A stretch of 50,540 nt of DNA, taken from NCBI GenBank assembly GCA_016937855.1, contig JAFGVU010000003.1, positions 1 to 50,540 on the forward strand. Direction: 5' to 3'. The DNA is from Bacteroidales bacterium. GTDB lineage: Bacteria; Bacteroidota; Bacteroidia; Bacteroidales; ML635J-15. Position 1 is the first letter of the stretch, and each line of letters opens with the position of its first letter. The position numbers and the translations under genes are program-made. Positions 44,001 through 50,540 of this stretch are shown piece by piece. The notes beneath the pieces were generated by a model that was not told where the DNA came from, did no database searches, and saw only the letters and a list, made by a program, of their open reading frames with translations.

Positions 44001-44557
44001 GGCACAATTATTTTTTCGGCATTTGGATAATAGCTTGCAGTATTATCGCCTGTAAATTCTTTTAGTAAATTTTCTTCTCCGGCACTTTCCCACATATACA
44101 ACTCAGCATCAATATGATTTAGAGCTATTTCTAAAGCTTGGTCGGGTGATATCGAAAAAGTAGGAGTAATGCTTATGTTGTGCATTAGATTTCCGTTCAT
44201 TGAAAATACTTTACTTCCATCAAAATGAATAGACCATGCCGAAAACTCTATTGGAATTCCTGCATAGGTTTGATAAAATCTATGAGTTTGTTCAGAATCA
44301 TAGTTTTTTTGGACATTTTTTAATTCAATCGATAGATTGTCATTCTCAAAATAGCTTTTTGTAATTGAAATAGCTTTTTCAATGTTAATATGTGTCGATT
44401 TATTAAAATGAATGAAATTGGGAACATTTGTGTGTGGTTTCATCTTGACGATATCAGCTCCGGGAGCAATATTATTTGCTTTATCTGATTTGTAAACTTG
44501 TCCAAAAACGATTGCTGATATAAATAATAAGGTAAGTAAAATTGTAGTTTTTTTCAT
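41039..44557 (-). CDS. Secreted M4 (thermolysin-like) metalloprotease with PKD, CUB and T9SS domains
   Basis: This 1172-residue protein has a signal peptide at 1-20 (ending FGQ) and an FTP/PepSY-type propeptide (about 40-215). The M4 catalytic domain (about 230-560) contains CAHEITHG (zinc ligands His384 and His388, catalytic Glu385) and GALNEAFSD (third ligand Glu). PKD domains lie near 599 (FLWDFGDGN) and 815 (WSWNFGDGS), with a CUB domain between them (about 665-780). An Ig-like CxxxP domain follows. The C-terminus is a T9SS sorting domain (about 1092-1172; ISPNPSNGTFKIYG). It is probably exported as a zymogen and displayed or released for degrading extracellular protein. Confidence 0.95.
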   Translation of the reverse strand: MKKTTILLTLLFISAIVFGQVYKSDKANNIAPGADIVKMKPHTNVPNFIHFNKSTHINIEKAISITKSYFENDNLSIELKNVQKNYDSEQTHRFYQTYAGIPIEFSAWSIHFDGSKVFSMNGNLMHNISITPTFSISPDQALEIALNHIDAELYMWESAGEENLLKEFTGDNTASYYPNAEKIIVPINQKFNNESVYKTAYKLNIYSKLPHDRKNIYIDANTGEVLFEVSLIHVSDEIGTAVTAYSGTRQISTEYTGSEYILNDNTRGDGVRTLDCNMSSDYDAAIDFTDADNYWDNVNAEYDEYATDAQYATASTYDYYLNVHGRNSIDNDGHPLWSYIHFNLVEYGMASNTNAFWNGQWMTYGDGNPEGGTTPLTTIDICAHEITHGLTSYTCGLNYQDESGALNEAFSDIFGASVEFYAAPEYSDWTVGEDIGFAFRSLADPNATNKPDTYQGNYWVWGSEDYGGVHTNMSPLCYWFYLLSEGGSGTNDNGDSYSVNAIGLDKAEKIAFRLQTVYLTPTSQYHDAWFYAMQAAADLYGACSPEVEAVGNGFWAIGVADAPYVDEVHAGFSSSYTESCQPPFEVQFTNQSYNGDNFLWDFGDGNTSTDINPTHVYTDFGYFDVQLEVDGSSCGSDTETIADYIVIDESIPCLTLMPTSGNSLVENCSGTIYDAGGPEANYIDNTDASLTIYAPGSAAIVLNILEFDIEEGSGASCDYDYITFYDGQNTSSPQINSSVYCNTTGNPGTITSTGEYITIRFYSDGGLNRPGFKIQYDCIGNENPPVPYFSANKEYSCDGIISFTDNSINLPESWSWNFGDGSPVSTEENPTHYYNENRTYTVSLTVTNEFGSNVLEKENYITVAMPDAPEISQIQACSNIPFEINLDLDGEAYWYENMQDETPEHIGNSWEHPQISETETYYLREVFAGDEYNVGASNNTSGGGFFGNTSYIHYLVFDSYSSFLLESVEVNAEYAGNRNIALRTSTSETIAVKTVYCPAGVSRVDLNIDVPVGTDLQLVGLGSPDLFRTNESSYLNYPYNIADIVSIKESSASTGPTDYYYYFYDWIISTPSCKTSYVEVNLIPEECTSNILDELLDNISISPNPSNGTFKIYGIDTYTDVNIIINDISGKRILQQSLANNNEISINNLADGVYFISIITNHGSKTIKLIKN

Positions 44558-44681
44558 AATAAATAAAATATGTTGTAAAGTTAAATAAAAGACTTTAATT
44601 ATTTATTATGGTTGCAGTAAAATCAAATATTAAAAATAGTTTTTATACAAATGGTGGTTTCATTGGCAGAAATCTAACATA

Positions 44682-45251
44682 TCATGTCTTTGACGCGAGT
44701 TTAAGAAAAACATAAATCGGGATATTTATGAAAAAAAACAAAAACTCAAACATGAAAGAACTATTTTGAGCTTTTATTCCATTAATTCGGCTTACAAATG
44801 CATCTAAAGTGTTGCCATAAAGATTGCCAAAAAAGATCATTCGGATTGTTAATTGTATTGCATCTGCATCGTGTTTGCCATATTCTTCAACTAATTTATT
44901 TGTCATTTCTATATTCGGATTTCGGTTTGTCTCTGCATAATGTTGGGCATACATTAAGCCGCTTAGCTCGAAATCTGTTGCTGTTGTATCGAATTGTTGA
45001 GCAAAGAGTTTTTTTACGTCATTGGCAGGAATGCCGGCTTTTATAGCTTGTTTTGCATGAAACCATTTGCAGTAAGTACATCCATTAATTGCAGATACTA
45101 CGGTCATGATTTTCTCGCGAAAAATATTGTTGATTTGTGCGCTTTTGTTTAGTTTGATTAGTGAAGAAAAGTTTGAGAATAGAAAAAGTAAATCTCCAAA
45201 AAAACTTTTTAGGGTGAAGACTTTTTTATTAAATGTCTTGTCAAAATTCAT
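44682..45251 (-). CDS. AhpD/carboxymuconolactone decarboxylase-like protein
   Basis: This 189-residue protein has an all-helical AhpD core with INGCTYCKWFHAKQA, giving the redox pair Cys58/Cys61 and a nearby His65. AhpD-family proteins act as alkylhydroperoxidases or as thiol-dependent reductants. The C-terminal stretch (FMFEFLFFFINIPIYVFLKL) is a hydrophobic helix, unusual for soluble AhpD, so it is probably membrane-tethered. It follows the DUF4173-type membrane protein gene by 1 bp in the same operon. Confidence 0.82.
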   Translation of the reverse strand: MNFDKTFNKKVFTLKSFFGDLLFLFSNFSSLIKLNKSAQINNIFREKIMTVVSAINGCTYCKWFHAKQAIKAGIPANDVKKLFAQQFDTTATDFELSGLMYAQHYAETNRNPNIEMTNKLVEEYGKHDADAIQLTIRMIFFGNLYGNTLDAFVSRINGIKAQNSSFMFEFLFFFINIPIYVFLKLASKT

Positions 45252-45252
45252 G

Positions 45253-46788
45253 TTATTTTTTTTGCAGCTTCTTATATGTCTGATAATCAGCTAAATTCCA
45301 TTCGAGCCAGTTCATGTGTTCGTATCTTTTTAGAAATTTTTCTTTTTTCTCAAAAACCTCTGCCTGATAAATATAAATATCCCACAAATAGGGTAGGTTG
45401 ATATCAAACGGCATAACTTCTTGTTGCACTTTGTTAATTTCCTCTAATTCTTCGGGTGTTTTAAGAGTGTATGGGAGAGCCGAATTGTTTAGTTTTGCCA
45501 TAAATCTGTAATCAATCAAAGAACGGTTATAGTTGTCAAAGTTGAATTTTGCAATAAGCATATCCCAATTTACACAAGTTGTTAGTATTAAAACGGTAAA
45601 CAAGGCAAATCCATTGACTTTCCATAAATAGAATGAACTTTTAAGTTTTAGAATCTTAATTATAATAGTAATAAGTCCGATTAGTGTTAGAAGTAAAAAG
45701 AAAAGAACCGCTATTCGTTTATAAGCAAGTCCAAAATAGTTGATGTACCAATAGTTTCTGATTACTACCGAAATTACCATTATAATATTTTGTGCAATCC
45801 AAATAATCGTTAGGCGCTTTAGCCATTTGTTATTAGGATAAAAGTTTAAATTTCTACGGAAGTAAAATAGTGCTATTGCAGCCGAAAGGAAAATCGAAAA
45901 AACTAAAATCCAAGTGCCTTCGTGAACAAATTCCTTTAAAAAACTACCATCCCACTCAAAACCAAACCACAAGAAGGTAAAATCTAGGATGTTAAAATAA
46001 AGTATTAGCGCATTTAGCGAAGATAATAATACAACACCTGAAAGATATTGAGTTTTAAGACTTGTGTTTTTAAAGCTTATAAAACTCTTTTTCCGAGTTC
46101 GAAATAAATTATCATTTCCTTTAATATCCATTTCGTATAATCCAACAGGTTTAGTTTTCATGTACAGCGAATTGCCTACGATAAGTCCAAAAATTATCAT
46201 GAGAAAGAAAATAATATCAATGCGTTCGAGAAAGTTTACTACTGCATTAATTATGCCCTCGAATTGCTCATAAAATTTTGTGCTTGCTGAGGCATATAAA
46301 ATGATAAAGAATATTAGTACTGACAATGGAATAATGATGAGATAGAGGATTTTGCTGGCATTCATCTTTGATTTAGAATTGCTGGATTTTGGACTTTTAC
46401 TTGTGTTGATAATTGTTTTGTTTCCCCAATCGAGTAAAATGCTAATTTGTGATGAAAATAATCTAAAAAATGACTCAGTAAATGCGTGTATATATGATCT
46501 AAAACCTTGGTAAGATAATATCCCGCTTAGAGTAAATAAACTAACAATATTTATAAAAATACTCCAGGTCGTATTTAATAAAACAACCATCAATCCCGAT
46601 AAAAACACTCCGGCAATCATCGACATTGTTAGTCCGTTAAATTTTACAGGCTTGTTGATATAAAGCATTATCGGAACTACAACCAGCTCAAATAACAGCA
46701 GGTTTAATCCAATGTAGTTTTTGTAAAATATAAGTGCAAAAAAAACAGCCGATAATAAATTGATAAGTAGAATTTGCTTTTTATTCAT
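45253..46788 (-). CDS. Polytopic membrane protein of the DUF4173 type
   Basis: This 511-residue protein has about twelve membrane segments. It resembles the DUF4153/DUF4173 family, with FVHEGTWILVFSIFLSAAIA and FYPNNKWLKRLTIIWIAQN and a charged C-terminal tail rich in Trp and Tyr (YEHMNWLEWNLADYQTYKKL). No function is established for the family. It is cotranscribed with the AhpD-like gene 1 bp downstream. The 32-bp repeat array lies between it and the amidase gene upstream. Confidence 0.75.
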   Translation of the reverse strand: MNKKQILLINLLSAVFFALIFYKNYIGLNLLLFELVVVPIMLYINKPVKFNGLTMSMIAGVFLSGLMVVLLNTTWSIFINIVSLFTLSGILSYQGFRSYIHAFTESFFRLFSSQISILLDWGNKTIINTSKSPKSSNSKSKMNASKILYLIIIPLSVLIFFIILYASASTKFYEQFEGIINAVVNFLERIDIIFFLMIIFGLIVGNSLYMKTKPVGLYEMDIKGNDNLFRTRKKSFISFKNTSLKTQYLSGVVLLSSLNALILYFNILDFTFLWFGFEWDGSFLKEFVHEGTWILVFSIFLSAAIALFYFRRNLNFYPNNKWLKRLTIIWIAQNIIMVISVVIRNYWYINYFGLAYKRIAVLFFLLLTLIGLITIIIKILKLKSSFYLWKVNGFALFTVLILTTCVNWDMLIAKFNFDNYNRSLIDYRFMAKLNNSALPYTLKTPEELEEINKVQQEVMPFDINLPYLWDIYIYQAEVFEKKEKFLKRYEHMNWLEWNLADYQTYKKLQKK

Positions 46789-46902
46789 CTTTAGTTTCGT
46801 TTTTGATTCAGCAATATAAACTGTAAAAATACAAAAAATATTGTTTTGGGGATGTTAATACAATTAGGTGGAAAGATGTCGTTTATTGCAGGAATTTATA
46901 TT

Positions 46903-47016
46903 TATCTCCAAAAAAGTGTAAAATTGACAAAATTTATCTCCAAAAAAGTGTAAAATTATTCAAAATTATCTCCAAAAAAGTGTAAAAAAATACAAAATTA
47001 TCTCCAAAAAAGTGTA
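46903..47016. repeat. 32-bp direct repeat array (four copies)
   Basis: TATCTCCAAAAAAGTGTA recurs at 46903, 46935, 46967 and 46999, an exact 32-bp period. The short linkers between cores are A/T-rich and similar. The array lies between the minus-strand amidase gene (stop at 47027) and the DUF4173-type gene (start at 46788). No ATPase gene is adjacent. Its core CAAAAAAGT differs by one base from CAAAATAGT in the pair at 10819-10880. Confidence 0.92.
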
Positions 47017-47026
47017 GCAGAGGTAG

Positions 47027-48064
47027 CTAATTGTCGGGATATTCCTCAATAAGCCCTTCTACTATCCACTTGGCTAAAGCTTGGCGGTTATCGGGATTTA
47101 CAAACCTTTTTCTGTCTTTTTCGTTTTGAATATTTCCGAGCTCAATAAAAACAGCAGGAGGGAGGACCTTTCGAATTACCAGTAAGTTTCTTGGAGAAAC
47201 GGTTCCCTCGTATCCACGGTTCGGTTGAAATTCGGCATATTTATCAGAAAATTTTTGCTGCAATATCTTTGCAGTTGCTTCGCCTTTTTTACTTCCCGGG
47301 AAATGGTAGAAAAAGACATCGACATTAGCACCTGTCGAACGAGAATCGAGATGAATAATGATAACCCGTTGGTACTTGTACTTTTTATTTTCAGCGTAAA
47401 GGTCATTTACGGCATCGGCTCTTTGAATCAGCCTTTGGTTTTGACTCCGTGGAATTTCTGCATCGGGATAACAATACTCGTCATAATCAATTTCAAGTAG
47501 TTCATCATCTCTGATACCATCATTTGGGTCGTTAATTATCATAAAAACCTTACCCGAGTGTTCTTCAATTTTCTTTGCAATTCTAAGTGTAATATCATAA
47601 GCATACTCATCCTCACTAATTTGTTTCCCATTTATTTCGCTAACTGCTCCCGGATCAGGACCACCATGACCGCTTATCAAATAAAAGATCGCTCCATCGA
47701 GTTGCTTATCTATAATTGTATCTGCATATAAAAGTCCATTTGACTGTACAATTGAATCATTAATGATTAGTATGCTGTCGTTTGTTTCGCTCGTTTCTTC
47801 AGCAATGTCCTCAATAAATGGAGGTAAAAAATATGTCTCTCCTTGAATTAACTGGTCTTCTAATCCTATTTTGTTGTTATTTATTGACTTAAATGCATTA
47901 TAATAGTCCTTGGCAGGATAACCGTTTTCGCGAAGAATCTTATATATTCCGTCACCTTTTTGAGCAACAACAGTTTTTAGACTATCGCTTGACTGAGCCC
48001 AACCGCAAATATTGAAAAATATCAAAAATGCAAAAAAGGTAAAAATTGTTTTTATCTCTTTCAT
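47027..48064 (-). CDS. N-acetylmuramoyl-L-alanine amidase with LysM-like domain
   Basis: This protein of 345 residues from the ATG at 48064 has a signal peptide (MKEIKTIFTFFAFLIF...WAQ). A LysM-like peptidoglycan-binding region (VVAQKGDGIYKILRENGY...FLPP) follows, then an Amidase_3 domain. The zinc residues are visible in ISGHGGPDPGA (His), ISEDEYAYD (Glu) and IIHLDS (His), with the catalytic Glu in VFIELGN. It cleaves the bond between muramic acid and the stem peptide. An in-frame ATG seven codons upstream exists; I prefer 48064 because the signal peptide then has a normal start and a TATTTTTG element lies between the two. Confidence 0.9.
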   Translation of the reverse strand: MKEIKTIFTFFAFLIFFNICGWAQSSDSLKTVVAQKGDGIYKILRENGYPAKDYYNAFKSINNNKIGLEDQLIQGETYFLPPFIEDIAEETSETNDSILIINDSIVQSNGLLYADTIIDKQLDGAIFYLISGHGGPDPGAVSEINGKQISEDEYAYDITLRIAKKIEEHSGKVFMIINDPNDGIRDDELLEIDYDEYCYPDAEIPRSQNQRLIQRADAVNDLYAENKKYKYQRVIIIHLDSRSTGANVDVFFYHFPGSKKGEATAKILQQKFSDKYAEFQPNRGYEGTVSPRNLLVIRKVLPPAVFIELGNIQNEKDRKRFVNPDNRQALAKWIVEGLIEEYPDN

Positions 48065-48070
48065 ATTCGA

Positions 48071-48078
48071 CAAAAATA
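48071..48078 (-). promoter_or_regulatory. Possible -7 element before the amidase gene
   Basis: The minus strand reads TATTTTTG, fitting TAnnTTTG, only 6 bp before the preferred ATG. If real, the transcript is nearly leaderless and the upstream ATG cannot be used. Confidence 0.35.
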
Positions 48079-48140
48079 TAAACATTTAAACAAATTTCAA
48101 TAAAAATGATTAATATATGTGTTATTAAGTTAAAAAGTGG

Positions 48141-48148
48141 TAATTTTG
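48141..48148 (+). promoter_or_regulatory. -7 promoter element of thrS
   Basis: TAATTTTG fits TAnnTTTG, 14 bp before the ATG at 48163. It lies inside the longer possible frame (ATG at 48106), which supports the shorter start. Confidence 0.5.
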
Positions 48149-48162
48149 CAAAAATTTTTTTT

Positions 48163-50103
48163 ATGATTAGGATAACACTACCCGATGGTTCTGTTCGGGA
48201 ATACGAAAAAGGAATAACCGGCTATTCTATAGCTGAGAGTATTAGTCCGCGACTTGCTAAAGAAGTATTGTCAATCACTGTTAATGGTGAGGTTTGGGAT
48301 ATTACGCGTCCGATTGATAATGATGCAAAAATAGTTTTACACAAATTTGAGGACGAAGAGGGTCAGCATGCATTTTGGCATACATCTGCACATATATTGG
48401 CTGAGGCTATTGAGGCAATTTTTCCCGGAACAAAGTTTGGTATTGGTCCAACAATAGAAAACGGGTTTTATTACGATATTGAGATGCCTGAGGGACAATC
48501 GCTTTCGGAAAAAGATTTTGCCGTCATCAATAAAAAAATGTTGGAACTTTGTCAACAAAATAACGAAGTTGTTAGAAAAGACATTTCGAAGGAAGAAGCT
48601 TTAGCATATTTTACAACAAAAGGAGATGAATACAAATTAGAGTTGATTTCAGAACTCGAAGATGGCACTATCACTTTATATTCACAAGGTAACTTTACTG
48701 ATTTGTGTAAAGGGCCACATTTGCCATCGACAGGCCACATAAAAGCGATTCAGATTTTAAGTCTTGCCGGAGCATATTGGCGTGGGGACGAAACTCGTAA
48801 GCAGCTTACTCGAGTTTATGGAATAAGCTTTCCAAAGCAAAAGATGCTACAAGAGTATCTTGAGATGATTGAAGAAGCAAAAAAACGAGATCACCGCAAG
48901 ATTGGAAAAGAATTGGAATTGTTTCATTTCTCTCCTAAAGTTGGTATGGGGATGGCATTGTGGTTGCCTAGAGGTACAGAGTTGCGCGATCGTCTAGAAG
49001 CATGGCTTACAGCAGAGTTGAAGAAGCGTAATCATGAAATGGTTAAAACTCCACATATTGGTCATGTCGATTTATATAAAACTTCAGGTCACTACGAAAA
49101 ATATGGTAAAGATTCTTTTCAGCCAATACAAACTCCTGCCGAAGGGGAAGCCTTTATGCTAAAACCAATGAACTGTCCGCACCATGTTGAGATATTTAAG
49201 GCAAAACAATACTCTTATAGAGATTTGCCATATCGTATGGCTGAGTTTGGTACCGTTTATCGTTATGAGCAACACGGCGAATTACATGGATTAACTCGTG
49301 TTCGCAGTTTTACTCAGGACGATGCTCACGTTTTTTGTCGTCCCGATCAGGTAAAAGACGAATTCAAAAGTATTATTGAGTTGATTATGTTTGTTTACAA
49401 ATCGCTTGGATTTAAAGATTATAAGGCTCAAATATCCCTACGCGACCCTGATGATAAAACAAAATATATCGGTACTGACGAAAATTGGGAAAAGGCAGAA
49501 CAGGCAATTCAGGAAGCTGCTCACGAGATGGGACTTAAACCAACAATTGAGCTTGGCGAAGCGGCATTTTACGGTCCTAAATTAGACTTTATCGTTAAAG
49601 ACGCATTAGGTCGTAATTGGCAACTTGGAACAATTCAGGTTGACTATAATCTACCCGAAAGATTTGAGCTTGAATATAAAGGTGCCGATAATTTGTCGCA
49701 TCAGCCAATAATGCTGCACAGAGCAATCTTTGGATCTATGGAAAGATTTGTTGCAGTTCTTATTGAACATACGGCCGGAAAGTTCCCGTTATGGTTAACT
49801 CCAGATCAAGTTGTTTTACTTCCAATTAGCGAAAAATTCAACGATTATGCAAAAAAAGTTTTGGAATTGCTAAAAAATTACGATATTCGCGGCAAAATTG
49901 ATGACCGTAATGAGAAAATTGGTCGAAAAATTAGGGATAACGAGTTGCAGAGAATCCCTTATTTGTTGGTTTTAGGCGAAAAAGAAGAAGAATCAGGAAA
50001 TGTATCTGTGCGCAAACAAGGTGAGGGTGATATTGGAAATATGAGTATAGAAGAATTTGCAAATTTTATTAACGACCAAATTCAAAAAGATTTTGAAAAA
50101 TAA
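48163..50103 (+). CDS. thrS: Threonyl-tRNA synthetase
   Basis: This 646-residue class II synthetase begins [17 protein letters not shown], the N-terminal TGS domain. The second editing domain has [10 protein letters not shown] and [12 protein letters not shown], with the HxxxH and Cys editing residues. The catalytic core has [41 protein letters not shown] and [18 protein letters not shown]. An anticodon-binding domain closes the protein. All are canonical. No T-box leader is seen. It is followed 37 bp later by infC, the usual thrS-infC order. Confidence 0.98.
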   Translation: MIRITLPDGSVREYEKGITGYSIAESISPRLAKEVLSITVNGEVWDITRPIDNDAKIVLHKFEDEEGQHAFWHTSAHILAEAIEAIFPGTKFGIGPTIENGFYYDIEMPEGQSLSEKDFAVINKKMLELCQQNNEVVRKDISKEEALAYFTTKGDEYKLELISELEDGTITLYSQGNFTDLCKGPHLPSTGHIKAIQILSLAGAYWRGDETRKQLTRVYGISFPKQKMLQEYLEMIEEAKKRDHRKIGKELELFHFSPKVGMGMALWLPRGTELRDRLEAWLTAELKKRNHEMVKTPHIGHVDLYKTSGHYEKYGKDSFQPIQTPAEGEAFMLKPMNCPHHVEIFKAKQYSYRDLPYRMAEFGTVYRYEQHGELHGLTRVRSFTQDDAHVFCRPDQVKDEFKSIIELIMFVYKSLGFKDYKAQISLRDPDDKTKYIGTDENWEKAEQAIQEAAHEMGLKPTIELGEAAFYGPKLDFIVKDALGRNWQLGTIQVDYNLPERFELEYKGADNLSHQPIMLHRAIFGSMERFVAVLIEHTAGKFPLWLTPDQVVLLPISEKFNDYAKKVLELLKNYDIRGKIDDRNEKIGRKIRDNELQRIPYLLVLGEKEEESGNVSVRKQGEGDIGNMSIEEFANFINDQIQKDFEK

Positions 50104-50124
50104 TTTTTATAATAGATTTTAATT

Positions 50125-50132
50125 AAAGGAGG
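50125..50132 (+). promoter_or_regulatory. Strong Shine-Dalgarno site deciding the infC start
   Basis: AAAGGAGG is a near-perfect Shine-Dalgarno sequence, rare in this window. It ends 8 nt before an in-frame ATA at 50141 but 29 nt before the first ATG at 50162. This points to the ATA as the start codon. Confidence 0.75.
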
Positions 50133-50140
50133 AACAAGTT

Positions 50141-50540
50141 ATAGTATATCTAGGTAAAAAAATGAACAGGCCCATTAGACAGGTAAAGGAGGATGAGCAC
50201 AAAATAAATCATAAAATTCGTGCTCCATTTGTCCGATTGGTTGGAGACAATATCGAAAATCAAGGTATCGTTAGTCTCCGCGAAGCTTTAGATTTAGCTG
50301 ATAAGTTGGATCTTGATTTGGTTGAAATATCACCAAATGCAGAACCACCTGTATGTAAGATAATTGATTATCAAAAATTCTTATATCAGCAAAAGAAAAA
50401 GCAAAAAGAAATGCAAAGTAATGCCCAAAAGGTTGTAATTAAAGAAATCAGATTTGGTCCAAATACTGATGATCATGATTACGCTTTTAAGCTCAAGCAT
50501 GCTATTAAATTTCTTGAAGAAGGAAACAAAGTGAAAGCTT
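50141..50540 (+). CDS. infC: Translation initiation factor IF-3 (runs off the window)
   Basis: The frame reads [58 protein letters not shown] and [20 protein letters not shown] before leaving the window, matching the IF-3 N-terminal domain, linker and start of the C-terminal domain. IF-3 checks start codons on the 30S subunit and in many bacteria limits its own synthesis because infC uses a rare start codon such as AUU. Here the Shine-Dalgarno site is correctly spaced for an AUA at 50141, in frame with the ATG at 50162. The gene follows thrS by 37 bp. Confidence 0.9.
   Translation, partial: MVYLGKKMNRPIRQVKEDEHKINHKIRAPFVRLVGDNIENQGIVSLREALDLADKLDLDLVEISPNAEPPVCKIIDYQKFLYQQKKKQKEMQSNAQKVVIKEIRFGPNTDDHDYAFKLKHAIKFLEEGNKVKA

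Noticed and set aside
48086-48162. A T-box leader before thrS.
   Set aside because: The promoter element lies 14 bp before the start, leaving no room for a structured leader.
50185-50195. AAAGGAGG directly followed by ATG inside infC as an alternative start.
   Set aside because: There is no spacer between the two, the ATG is in another frame and soon meets a stop. In the infC frame it encodes the normal KEDEHK segment.

Overview
The window comes from an AT-rich Bacteroidetes genome, most likely a free-living or marine Bacteroidales/Marinilabiliales-like organism. The evidence is type IX secretion C-terminal sorting domains, FISUMP (Fibrobacter major paralogous) domains, PKD and CUB surface modules, a BlaI/M56-TonB pair, and repeated TAnnTTTG -7 promoter elements with almost no Shine-Dalgarno sites. 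I saw no rRNA, tRNA, CRISPR, prophage or intact insertion sequence.

Layout. 0-5.9 kb: a TspO-like membrane protein, an AAA ATPase/DUF4143 gene enclosed by two arrays of the same 33-bp repeat, a short lipoate-ligase-like protein, a Fic gene broken by two in-frame stops, and a BlaI-M56 sensor operon with paired palindromic operators. 5.9-10.7 kb: a small T9SS-sorted protein followed by a giant secreted triple-FISUMP protein. 10.9-27.2 kb: an accessory cluster. It holds two secreted transglutaminase-like paralogues, a GT8-like glycosyltransferase, three radical SAM proteins, an asparagine-synthetase-type amidotransferase, a UbiA prenyltransferase, a methyltransferase, a sulfotransferase, a Wzm/Wzt-type ABC exporter, a truncated PiT-like permease remnant, APS kinase and a nucleotide-sugar epimerase. 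27.2-32.0 kb: a repeat-rich non-coding stretch, a second AAA ATPase/DUF4143 gene, a 7-bp microsatellite, and a four-gene surface operon. 32.2-36.4 kb: gcvT, a FAH-family hydrolase and pta-ackA. 36.5-44.6 kb: a short DnaE paralogue, a region of REP-like palindromes, a duplicated-domain lipoprotein and a T9SS M4 metalloprotease. 44.7-50.5 kb: an AhpD-like protein, a DUF4173-type membrane protein, a 32-bp repeat array, an N-acetylmuramoyl-L-alanine amidase, thrS, and the start of infC with a probable AUA start codon.

How the parts work together. The 11-27 kb cluster reads best as assembly and export of a sulfated, probably amidated glycoconjugate. APS kinase supplies PAPS to the sulfotransferase, the epimerase supplies a sugar nucleotide, Wzm/Wzt exports the product, and two secreted cysteine-triad proteins may act on it or its anchor. 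The three radical SAM enzymes and the UbiA protein do not belong to a textbook O-antigen set, so this is the strongest candidate for an undescribed pathway. The second candidate is a set of short iterated repeats with about 32-33 bp or 40 bp periods. One set encloses an ATPase that carries a PD-(D/E)XK-like motif, and others stand alone between genes. Their association with these ATPases is observed; a functional link is inference.
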